13,741 nt of DNA from NCBI GenBank assembly GCA_007128275.1, contig SKXR01000077.1, forward strand, positions 1 to 13,741, written 5' to 3'. This document shows, piece by piece, positions 1 to 6,178 of this stretch. The notes below the pieces were generated by a model, which saw only the letters and a list, made by a program, of their open reading frames with translations, was not told the DNA's origin and did not search any database. Numbering within the stretch: position 1 is the first letter of the stretch; every line of letters starts with the position of its first letter. The DNA comes from Kiritimatiellia bacterium. GTDB taxonomy: Bacteria > Verrucomicrobiota > Kiritimatiellia > SLAD01. The translations under genes and the position numbers were made by a program.

Positions 1-122
1 CATCAACAATACGCCGCCACCCCCCTGACGCCGAACCCGCCCGTGCGGAAAAATGTCACACGTGTGACATTTTTCCGCACGGGCGGGTTCGGCGTCAGGG
101 GGGTGGCGGCGTATTGTTGATG
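1..122. repeat. Perfect 122-bp palindrome at the window edge
   Basis: Bases 1-61 are the exact reverse complement of bases 62-122, with no spacer and no mismatch. The centre (49-74) is AAAAATGTCACAC followed by GTGTGACATTTTT, so it has an A-tract and a T-tract flanking a short stem. The palindrome begins at base 1, so its true length may be greater. It lies downstream of the rsmE stop. It could be a natural hairpin acting as a terminator or cruciform, the turning point of a longer inverted duplication, or a fold-back artefact at a contig end. The sequence alone cannot separate these. Confidence 0.95.
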
Positions 123-161
123 ACGGCGCGGTGCGTGGCGTGTTGCGAGATGCAGGCCGCC

Positions 162-908
162 TCAGCGTTTCCGTGCGTCGCGTGCGGCGTCGTGCACCAT
201 GGCCAGAAGGGCTATGCACGCCGTGTCGGTGCGCAGGATACGCGGGCCGATGCCCACGGCGGCAAATCCGCGCTTGGCCAGTAGGTCACGTTCATACTCC
301 GACCAGCCGCCTTCGGGACCGACAGCGAGGAGGATGCGCGAATGCGGGTTCTCCTGTAACGCCTCGGTCACCCGCGTTGAGCCGGAGGGATCAGCCATGA
401 TCCGAAATGTATCCGGCGCGAGCGTGTCGAGCTCATCTTCGATCAACACCTTGAGTTGGCGATGAATCGAGACCTCCGGCATCCGTGTGTCCATGGCCTG
501 TTCCAAGCCCTCTTTCAGTTGCTCCGCATAAAAGGCAGGTTCCAGGACATGCGAGTCAAAGTAGTAGCGCTCAACCTTCTGCGCGTTGGTCAGGATTATG
601 CGTCCGACGCCGAGGGACGCCAGCGGCGCCCACAACCGTTTCATCGCTTTCGGGCGGGGCATGGCCAGTAATAAATCCGCGCGGGGCCGCTCGGGCATCG
701 CCTCGGCGAATGAGCACCGGAGCGTGACGCCTTCCGGTCCGACGGTCTTGATCATACCCGTGCCCAGAGCGCCGTTGAGTCGCCCGATTCGGAGGGATTG
801 GCCTTCGCGTCCGTGGAGTACTTCACGGATATGATCCGCGCGGCGGTCGGCAAGGGTGACCATTCCGCGAGGGCCGATTTCTTCGGGAGACAAAAGGATC
901 AAATTCAC
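162..908 (-). CDS. rsmE: 16S rRNA (uracil1498-N3)-methyltransferase RsmE
   Basis: RsmE is the SPOUT-class enzyme that uses S-adenosylmethionine to methylate N3 of U1498 in 16S rRNA. The 248-residue length is normal for the family. An N-terminal PUA-like region (about 1-70) precedes the knotted SPOUT domain. The S-adenosylmethionine-binding motifs are clear: GPEGGWSEYE at 197-206 and GPRILRTDTA at 221-230, where the usual ETA appears as DTA. The start is GTG at 908, which overlaps the TGA stop of larE in a GTGA junction; this suits translational coupling as the last gene of mnmA-larE-rsmE. No T-tract terminator follows directly; the end palindrome at 1-122 lies 39 bp beyond the stop. Confidence 0.95.
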   Translation of the reverse strand: MNLILLSPEEIGPRGMVTLADRRADHIREVLHGREGQSLRIGRLNGALGTGMIKTVGPEGVTLRCSFAEAMPERPRADLLLAMPRPKAMKRLWAPLASLGVGRIILTNAQKVERYYFDSHVLEPAFYAEQLKEGLEQAMDTRMPEVSIHRQLKVLIEDELDTLAPDTFRIMADPSGSTRVTEALQENPHSRILLAVGPEGGWSEYERDLLAKRGFAAVGIGPRILRTDTACIALLAMVHDAARDARKR

Positions 909-1759
909 AGCGTGCGCTTCAGGAAAACTTCGTTCAAACTGCCCGAGCGATAGCCCTGTAGGTCGAGGGTGACATACCGATAGCCATGCGCTTTCAGCCC
1001 CGCCACGATGGCTGTGCGGATGTCTTCTTCCAGGAAACGTGCGATATCACCCGGCGGTAATTCGATGCGGGCGATATCGTTATGCACGCGCACACGCACT
1101 TGCTCAAACCCAAGATCGCGGATCAGATTCTCTGATCGTTCCACCGCTTTCAGCGCTTCCTCCGTGATTTTGATGCCGTAGGGAAAGCGGGAAGCCAGGC
1201 AAGCGAACGCAGGCTTGTTGGCGGTCTTCAACCCCATCGTGCGTGAAGCTTCGCGAATTTCCGCTTTGGTGAACTGCAATTCCTGAAGGATGCTGGAAAC
1301 GCGCTGTTCCTTGGCGGCCTTCCGGCCCGGTCGGAAGTCGCCGATATCATCGGCGTTCGTGCCGTCTACGATGTGGGTGAACCCTTCGCGGTCGGCCATC
1401 TGCCGCAATAGGCCGTATAGTTCCGTCTTGCAATGGTAACAGCGGCTGGTGGGATTGTTGGCGTAATCCGGATTGGCCAGTTCGTTGGAGCGGATCACAC
1501 GATGTTGCAAGCCCAGACTCACGGCCAGTTCTTTCGCCTCCTGTAACTCGCGTTCTGGGAATGACGGGGAGGTGGCGGTCACCGCCAAGGCGCGATCACC
1601 CAACACCTGCCCGGCCACGGCGGCGATAAACGTGCTGTCCACCCCCGCGCTGAAGGCCACGATGACGGACCCCATCTCGCGCAAGCGCGCGCGCAAGGCG
1701 TCCAGCTTGGTATTCAGCGTCGCCCTTGCTTTCTCTTTCTGTGTCAACGTTTCCGCCAT
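905..1759 (-). CDS. larE: LarE-family ATP-dependent sulfur transferase
   Basis: LarE adenylates a carboxylated pyridinium dinucleotide and inserts sulfur while making the nickel-pincer nucleotide cofactor of lactate racemase-type enzymes. The 284-residue protein has an N-terminal PP-loop, here SAGVDS at 37-42 (SGGVDS is more usual), then CYHC at 107-110, DGTNADD at about 132-138 and ACLASR at 186-191. Cys107, Cys110 and Cys187 give a three-cysteine set like that of LarE proteins reported to hold a [4Fe-4S] cluster (Thermotoga maritima type), rather than the single sacrificial cysteine of the Lactobacillus plantarum enzyme; this link is inferred. It sits 19 bp downstream of mnmA and overlaps rsmE by 4 bp. 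No larA, larB or larC is present here, so the in vivo substrate is uncertain. Confidence 0.88.
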   Translation of the reverse strand: MAETLTQKEKARATLNTKLDALRARLREMGSVIVAFSAGVDSTFIAAVAGQVLGDRALAVTATSPSFPERELQEAKELAVSLGLQHRVIRSNELANPDYANNPTSRCYHCKTELYGLLRQMADREGFTHIVDGTNADDIGDFRPGRKAAKEQRVSSILQELQFTKAEIREASRTMGLKTANKPAFACLASRFPYGIKITEEALKAVERSENLIRDLGFEQVRVRVHNDIARIELPPGDIARFLEEDIRTAIVAGLKAHGYRYVTLDLQGYRSGSLNEVFLKRTL

Positions 1760-1778
1760 TCAACATTCCCATTAACCA

Positions 1779-2861
1779 TCAACCATTCTTCCCGATCCAT
1801 CCGCCCCCGAGCACCTCGTCGCCCTGATAAAACACCGCCGCTTGGCCGGGCGCCACGGCGAATTGGGGTTCGTGAAACTGAACGCGCAGCGTGCGCTCAT
1901 CCAACGCCGTGAACCGTGACGATACGCCTCCGTGCCGGTAACGCAAGCGAATCGCGTAGTCCTTATGCTCGTCCGGCGCCTGCCCCGCAATCCAGTGCAC
2001 ATCGTCCACGCGGCATCCTTCGCTCTGTACTTGGCCGCGGAACCCCACAAAGACGGTGTTGGTAGCCGGATCGATTTCTTTTACATACAGCGGTGCCGTG
2101 GCGGCCACGCCCAACCCTTTTCGCTGCCCGACCGTATAACGATGAATACCGAGATGGCTGCCGAGCGTGTCGCCGTCCGGATTTCGGATGGTGCCCTCCT
2201 GCTTGAGGTCCGGCCGATACTTTTCCACAAACGGCGCGGGGCCGGCTTCGGTGATAAAACATAAATCCTGGCTCTCGGAGGTGCTGGAGACGGAAACCGG
2301 CAGCTTCCGTTCCTGCGCATAGGTGCGGACCTCGTCCTTGCTCCATCCTTCCAGCGGGAACAGGCTGCGTTCCAGTTGATCCTGGGAAAGGCGGTGAAGA
2401 AAGTAGGACTGGTCCTTCTTCGTGTCGCGTCCGCGAAACATATGCCAGCCGTCGGCCTGCTTTTCAATGCGCACGTAATGGCCGGTGCCCACATGGGTGC
2501 ATCCCAATTGCCGCGCACGCGTGTGCAGGATTCCGAACTTGATATGCTGATTACAGAGCACGCAGGGGGAAGGGGTTCGTCCTCGCGCATATTCGTCCAC
2601 AAAGGGCCGGATGATGGTTTCTTCGAACAGGTCCACCGCATTGAGTGTGTAATGGCGAATACCCAGATGTTCGCACACGCGTTGCGCTCGTTGCACATCT
2701 TCCAGCGAACAACAACGCGAACCTTCCTTGAACATGTGCAGGGTCAAGCCGATCACGTCGTAGCCCTCGTCTTTCAAGAGGGATGCGACTACGGAGCTGT
2801 CCAAACCCCCGCTCATGCCGACGGCGACGCGCTCTTTTGTGGTTGTGGGAGAGGAAGTCAT
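1779..2861 (-). CDS. mnmA: tRNA-specific 2-thiouridylase MnmA
   Basis: MnmA activates C2 of the wobble uridine (U34) in tRNA-Lys, -Glu and -Gln with ATP and transfers a persulfide sulfur to make 2-thiouridine. The 360-residue protein has the PP-loop GMSGGLDSS at 15-23, the cysteine motif PSPCVLCN at 97-104 (Cys100 and Cys103), GTGHYVRI at 125-132, KDQSYFL at 149-155, and the second catalytic cysteine in SQDLCFI (Cys201). The C-terminal beta-barrel region has GQRKGLG and a VAPGQAAVFY stretch. The order and full length are typical. The ATG at 2861 has only a weak purine-rich stretch upstream. It is the first gene of the mnmA-larE-rsmE unit, and both of the first two enzymes use PP-loop sulfur chemistry. 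Confidence 0.96.
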   Translation of the reverse strand: MTSSPTTTKERVAVGMSGGLDSSVVASLLKDEGYDVIGLTLHMFKEGSRCCSLEDVQRAQRVCEHLGIRHYTLNAVDLFEETIIRPFVDEYARGRTPSPCVLCNQHIKFGILHTRARQLGCTHVGTGHYVRIEKQADGWHMFRGRDTKKDQSYFLHRLSQDQLERSLFPLEGWSKDEVRTYAQERKLPVSVSSTSESQDLCFITEAGPAPFVEKYRPDLKQEGTIRNPDGDTLGSHLGIHRYTVGQRKGLGVAATAPLYVKEIDPATNTVFVGFRGQVQSEGCRVDDVHWIAGQAPDEHKDYAIRLRYRHGGVSSRFTALDERTLRVQFHEPQFAVAPGQAAVFYQGDEVLGGGWIGKNG

Positions 2862-2912
2862 ACGGCGGGTACCCTACCACAGGTTTGTGTGTTCGTCATC
2901 CCTGTCTCCGCG

Positions 2913-2938
2913 CGGCTCGGCAGGAGCCTCGCCCTCCA
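2913..2938 (-). repeat. Short GC-rich interspersed repeat, copy 1
   Basis: This 26-bp element lies in the 88-bp gap between the modC stop and the mnmA start. It contains GGCTCGGCAGGAGCC (2914-2928), which folds as GGCTC/GAGCC around GGCAG, followed by TCGCCCTCCA. Related sequences occur at 6015-6040, 6058-6083 and 6104-6131, in both orientations. Elements of this kind resemble REP/BIME repeats. No T-tract follows, so a simple intrinsic terminator is not supported. Confidence 0.7.
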
Positions 2939-2949
2939 AACCGCATCTC

Positions 2950-4029
2950 TTACTTCCCCGCGATCACGTGAATCGCCGGCGCTTTGATCAGTGCCGTGAT
3001 CGATTCGCCCTCGGCGATGTCGAGATCGAGTTTCGCCTGCTTGGAGATCAAGGCGGTGAGCGGGAATCCGCAATCGAGCAGCACCCGGAAGAGCGGTCCT
3101 TCGGGGTAGACGGATGCGACATTTCCTTTCAGTACATTCTGCGCGCTGGTTCGGCCGGGGTCGCCGCGAAAGAGCATGACATCCTCGGCGCGAATGCAGA
3201 TATCGACGATTCGCCCGACGGGCTCGCGGGTAACGGCTCGCAGGACAGCCGTTCCCACGCGTATCTGGGCGATTCCGTTCGTAATGTCCAGCACTTCGCC
3301 GCGCTGAACCGTTTCCACACCGACAATGTTCGCCACCGCCAGGTCGACAGGGCGGCTGAACACGTCTTCCACACGCCCTTGTTGGCGAATCGCGCCGTCT
3401 TTCATGACTACAACGCGGTCCGCCAGAGCCATCGCTTCCAGCGGGTCATGCGTCACAATCAGGGCGGGCATGTTGGCGGCGATCAGCAGTGCGCGCAATT
3501 CGCGGCGCACCTGTTGCCGCGTGTTCATGTCCAGCGCGGACAGCGGCTCGTCCAGCAGGAGCAAGCGAGGGCGTCGCACCACGGCGCGCGCGAGGGCGAC
3601 CCGTTGTTGTTGGCCGCCGGAGAGCTGGTGCGTGCGCCGGCGGTTCATGCCGCTCAATTGAAACCGTTCCATGATCGCGCCGACGGCGCGGCGTCGATCG
3701 GCGTTGTGCGGAAGTCCGTACCCGATATTCTGTTCCACCGTCATGTGCGGGAACAGGGCGTAATCTTGAAAGAGAAACCCGACGCGCCGTCGTTGGGGCG
3801 GTATATGCAGTCCGCGTTGCGTGTCGGTCCAACATTCGTCCTGCCAGTCGATACGCGCCGTTTCCGGTCGGACGAGTCCTGCGACGGCGCGCAGGATCGT
3901 CGTCTTGCCGCAGCCGGACGGGCCGAACAAAGCGGTCGCGCGATAGCCGGTGGTCTCCTGTTCAAATTGCGCGCGAATCGTGGTGTCGGGATAGCGCTTT
4001 TCAAAATGGACGGACAGGGTGGCGCTCAT
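2950..4029 (-). CDS. modC: Molybdate ABC transporter ATP-binding protein ModC
   Basis: ModC is the ATPase that drives molybdate (and usually tungstate) import through ModB. The 359-residue protein has Walker A GPSGCGKT at 36-43, a Q-loop near FLFQDYALFP (85-94), the signature LSGGQQQRVALARA at 136-149, Walker B LLLLDE at 156-161 and the switch histidine in VTHD (His194). The C-terminal third (about 230-359) has NVLKGNV (298-304) and matches the TOBE/molybdate-binding extension of ModC. The chosen ATG at 4029 overlaps the modB stop in an ATGA junction and gives the family's usual N-terminus; the frame stays open upstream only through modB sequence. It is the last gene of modEABC. Confidence 0.96.
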   Translation of the reverse strand: MSATLSVHFEKRYPDTTIRAQFEQETTGYRATALFGPSGCGKTTILRAVAGLVRPETARIDWQDECWTDTQRGLHIPPQRRRVGFLFQDYALFPHMTVEQNIGYGLPHNADRRRAVGAIMERFQLSGMNRRRTHQLSGGQQQRVALARAVVRRPRLLLLDEPLSALDMNTRQQVRRELRALLIAANMPALIVTHDPLEAMALADRVVVMKDGAIRQQGRVEDVFSRPVDLAVANIVGVETVQRGEVLDITNGIAQIRVGTAVLRAVTREPVGRIVDICIRAEDVMLFRGDPGRTSAQNVLKGNVASVYPEGPLFRVLLDCGFPLTALISKQAKLDLDIAEGESITALIKAPAIHVIAGK

Positions 4030-4688
4030 ATCGGCATCATCCTTCGTTGGCTGGAGAAGATGGCGCAGAGGACGGCAAAGGAGAACGTTAGAAGCCCGAG
4101 CGCCGTGCGATGGGCCGCGGCATAGTTCAGCGCCTGTACCTCGTCGTAAATAAGGATCGAAAGGGTTTGGGTCACCCCGGGGATGTTGCCGCCGACCATC
4201 AGCACCACGCCGAATTCGCCGATGGTGTGCGCAAAGGCCAGCGCCATGCCGGTCAGGATGCCCGGCCAAGCTAGCGGGACCACGACGTGCAGGAAGGTCC
4301 GGGGCGCGGATACGCCGAGCGACCAGGAAGCTTCCACGAGCCGGCGATCCACGGATGCGAAGCCCGAAATGAACGGTCGCACGGCAAAGGGCAGGTTGAA
4401 CAGGATCGAGCCGACCAGGATGCCCGTGAAGGTGAAGGGAATGGGTGTGCCGGTTGCTTGGAACCATGCCCCGCCGAGAGGACCGCGCGGGCCCAGTGCC
4501 ATGAGGACATAGAAGCCGACGACCGTGGGCGGGAGGACGATCGGCAACGAAAGGAACGCCTCAAGCAGAAAGGTCCAGCGATAGCGCCGTGTGGCGATCC
4601 AATAGGCCAGCGGAATGCCCAGCACGGTCAGCCAGACCGTGGTCCAGAAGGCGAGCCGCAGCGTCAGCCATGCGGCCTCCCAGATCAT
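4026..4688 (-). CDS. modB: Molybdate ABC transporter permease ModB
   Basis: ModB forms the inner-membrane channel that takes molybdate from ModA and is powered by ModC. The 220-residue protein is normal in length and has about five hydrophobic segments, at roughly 7-30, 42-65, 85-108, 138-155 and 195-211. The ATPase-coupling EAA-type loop is seen as EASWSLGVSAPRTF (119-132), followed by the hallmark GEFGVVLMVGGNIPG at 157-171. The ATG at 4688 overlaps the modA stop by ATGA, and the gene's own TGA overlaps the modC start the same way. These overlaps point to coupled translation of the whole transporter. Confidence 0.96.
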   Translation of the reverse strand: MIWEAAWLTLRLAFWTTVWLTVLGIPLAYWIATRRYRWTFLLEAFLSLPIVLPPTVVGFYVLMALGPRGPLGGAWFQATGTPIPFTFTGILVGSILFNLPFAVRPFISGFASVDRRLVEASWSLGVSAPRTFLHVVVPLAWPGILTGMALAFAHTIGEFGVVLMVGGNIPGVTQTLSILIYDEVQALNYAAAHRTALGLLTFSFAVLCAIFSSQRRMMPI

Positions 4689-5494
4689 AGCTTGTCCTCA
4701 GGCATGAAGAACCCGTACCTCTTCAGGACCGCCCGCCCGTGTTCGCCCAACACAAAATCGCGGAACGCGCGCGTGAATTCCGGATCCCTCGCCCACGGGA
4801 GAATCACGCCGCCCTGATCCATGCGCGGATAGCGGTCGAGCGGGATTTCCCAATACACGCCTTTCTCCATCAGGGCGGGCGCAATCGCGAGCGGAAGCGC
4901 GATGACACCGATCTGCGCCGCGCCGGATTCGATGAATTGCGCGGCTTGTGCGATGTTTTCTCCCAATACCAGTTTGGCTTGGATGGGATGATAGACCCCG
5001 TACGCGCGCAAGGCCGCTTCGGCCGCCACGCCATAAGGGGCGTGGCGCGGGTTGGCGATCGCAATCTTTGCCACCGACGGGTGGAAGAGGGAGGATATGC
5101 CGTTCTCCCGCACGTCGATCGGCGAATCGCGCGGGGTCCAGATCACGATGCGACCTACGGCATAATGAAACAGCGTGTCGGCCTCCGCGACGCCCGCCTC
5201 GATCAATTGTTTCGGATACATCAAGTCGGCCGAGAAATAGATGTCGAACGGCGCCTGATTCATTAGTTGCGCGTAGAAGTTACCGGACGACCCGTAGGTG
5301 ACCTCCACGTTGCGTCCGGGATGCTGCTCCTTGAACTGCTCGATCATGTCGTCCATCGCGAACTTCAGATCGGCCGCCGCAGCGATGTACAGCGTGGGGT
5401 GCACCTCCGTCTCTTTCCGCGAGCACGCGGGAAGAAACATCACCGCCCCCAGGAATACCGCGGTCCACCACCTCCACATACGTCGCATCATCAT
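4685..5494 (-). CDS. modA: Molybdate-binding lipoprotein ModA
   Basis: ModA captures molybdate outside the inner membrane and delivers it to ModBC. The 269-residue protein starts with a basic stretch, a hydrophobic core and the lipobox LPAC (Cys24), so it is probably lipid-anchored. The mature part begins TLYIAAAADLKFAM and continues with TYGSSGN (66-72) and DIYFSAD (84-90), the usual ligand-binding segments of the family. The first ATG (5494) is favoured: AAGGAGG at 5502-5508 lies 7 bp upstream, and the codon overlaps the TGA of the modE-like gene. This is the strongest ribosome-binding site in the operon, which fits a periplasmic binding protein being made in excess. Confidence 0.95.
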   Translation of the reverse strand: MMMRRMWRWWTAVFLGAVMFLPACSRKETEVHPTLYIAAAADLKFAMDDMIEQFKEQHPGRNVEVTYGSSGNFYAQLMNQAPFDIYFSADLMYPKQLIEAGVAEADTLFHYAVGRIVIWTPRDSPIDVRENGISSLFHPSVAKIAIANPRHAPYGVAAEAALRAYGVYHPIQAKLVLGENIAQAAQFIESGAAQIGVIALPLAIAPALMEKGVYWEIPLDRYPRMDQGGVILPWARDPEFTRAFRDFVLGEHGRAVLKRYGFFMPEDKL

Positions 5495-5847
5495 TTGTCT
5501 TCCTCCTTATTCAACTCGTGCAAAAATCGTTTCCTGCCGGTTTCCGCGGCGCGGCTCATCCGGTCCTGATAGGCCTCGAAAGACTTCAGAAAGCGTTTAC
5601 CGAACGGAGTCAGCTCCGCGCCTCCTCCGTGTTGACCTCCGCTTGTTCGCTTGAGCACCACTTTCCCTATGTTCTTCTCCAGGCGATTCATCATGTTCCA
5701 CGCCTTGACGTAGGATAAGCCGTACACCTTGGCGGCATGATTGATCGAGCCGTGTTCGTCGATCGCGCGCAGGAGCCGGATCACGCCGATCCCGGCAAAT
5801 GGCGTTCCCTCATCATCGGTCAACACAGCGCGCACCCGTGCATTCAT
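5491..5847 (-). CDS. modE: ModE-like single-domain transcriptional regulator
   Basis: This 118-residue protein matches the N-terminal DNA-binding half of ModE. The winged helix-turn-helix includes HGSINHAAKVYGLSYVKAW (32-50) and the family-specific stretch SGGQHGGGAELTPFG (69-83). The molybdate-binding (Mop/TOBE) tandem of full ModE, about 260 residues in E. coli, is absent, and the protein ends 27 residues after the last family motif. The start chosen is ATG 5847, since further upstream lies the operator and repeat DNA. No ribosome-binding site precedes it, and the predicted promoter puts transcription at or next to the ATG. It is first in modEABC and probably autoregulates through the site at 5850-5873. 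How it senses molybdenum is not evident. Confidence 0.9.
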   Translation of the reverse strand: MNARVRAVLTDDEGTPFAGIGVIRLLRAIDEHGSINHAAKVYGLSYVKAWNMMNRLEKNIGKVVLKRTSGGQHGGGAELTPFGKRFLKSFEAYQDRMSRAAETGRKRFLHELNKEEDK

Positions 5848-5849
5848 GT

Positions 5850-5873
5850 CGTTATTTAAGATGATTAATAACG
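5850..5873 (-). promoter_or_regulatory. ModE-type operator (Mo-box)
   Basis: A 24-bp inverted repeat has ends CGTTAT (5850-5855) and ATAACG (5868-5873), with a second partial symmetry of TTA and TAA inside. This has the same length and the same half-site ends as the E. coli modA operator as I remember it. It sits 2 bp upstream of the modE-like start codon and overlaps the predicted -10 box, a position that suits repression of modEABC when molybdenum is plentiful. Confidence 0.8.
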
Positions 5874-5882
5874 ATCCGTCAA
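5853..5882 (-). promoter_or_regulatory. Predicted sigma70-type promoter of modEABC
   Basis: On the minus strand, TTGACG (5882-5877) is followed after 18 bp by TAAATA (5858-5853); reading the -10 as TTAAAT gives a 17-bp spacer. The -10 box ends 5 bp before the ATG at 5847, so transcription would start at or within a base of the start codon, giving a leaderless mRNA. The Mo-box covers the -10 and much of the spacer. Confidence 0.6.
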
Positions 5883-5941
5883 CCCCTGCTCGGATACCCT
5901 TCGCTGATCGACTTATGCCAATGCCTAATTCTTTCTGACAT

Positions 5942-6010
5942 ATCATCCAACCCACCCCGCCGGTCACCCTGCGCTTCGCTGAGGAGACCGGCACCCCTCC
6001 GAGGAGGGGA
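5942..6010. repeat. Paired-hairpin intergenic element
   Basis: Two hairpins stand side by side. In the first (5959-5992), GCCGGTC pairs with GACCGGC, with an inner GCG/CGC stem. In the second (5994-6009), CCCCTC pairs with GAGGGG around CGAG. Together they form a compact structured block between the rsmA 3' end and the modE promoter. From memory, similar 'CCCCTCC...GGAGGGG plus GGCGGGGTGGG' blocks are scattered in many environmental genomes, which suggests an interspersed repeat. Only one copy is visible here. Confidence 0.6.
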
Positions 6011-6014
6011 TATT

Positions 6015-6040
6015 CAGGGCTCTCCGCTCCTGCCGAGCCG
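6015..6040 (+). repeat. GC-rich interspersed repeat, diverged copy 2
   Basis: The segment ends with GCTCCTGCCGAGCCG (6026-6040), the reverse complement of CGGCTCGGCAGGAGC found at 2913-2927, but its opposite end (AGGGC) is separated by altered bases. It appears to be a partly degraded copy in the opposite orientation to copy 1. Confidence 0.55.
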
Positions 6041-6057
6041 TTCCTTGCATGTTCTCG

Positions 6058-6131
6058 CGGCTCCGCAAAGCGTCGCCCTCCAGATTGCGCGGTTCCCCCG
6101 GGCCTGGAGGGCGAGGCGTCTCGCCGAGCCG
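6058..6131. repeat. Inverted pair of GC-rich repeats forming a long hairpin
   Basis: Two repeat copies face each other: 6058-6083 (starts CGGCTC, ends GCCCTCCAG) and 6104-6131 (starts CTGGAGGGC, ends GAGCCG). The outer CGGCTC/GAGCCG and inner GCCCTCCAG/CTGGAGGGC arms pair around a 20-bp loop, with an imperfect middle. This layout resembles a BIME made from REP units. It lies 47 bp downstream of the rsmA stop, where it could protect the 3' end of the mRNA or limit read-through into modEABC. There is no T-tract. Confidence 0.7.
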
Positions 6132-6178
6132 AGAGCGCGGAAGTGTGGCTACGGTATGACCAAAGCCGCTCTGGACGA

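Noticed and set aside
2815..4125. Long plus-strand open frame opposite modC and mnmA
   Set aside because: It is antisense to two clearly recognised genes, shows no family motif and is explained by the GC-rich codon use of those genes.
4030..4467. Upstream extension of modC in the same frame
   Set aside because: It overlaps modB in another frame, has no ABC-type sequence, and ATG 4029 gives a normal ModC and an ATGA junction.
5848..5994. Open extension of the modE-like gene to an upstream start at 5994
   Set aside because: The extra residues are encoded by the hairpin repeat, the promoter and the operator, and do not resemble ModE; the family N-terminus begins at ATG 5847.
5942..6131. CRISPR array
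   Set aside because: The repeats are inverted, diverged and irregularly spaced, with no unique spacers and no cas genes in the window.
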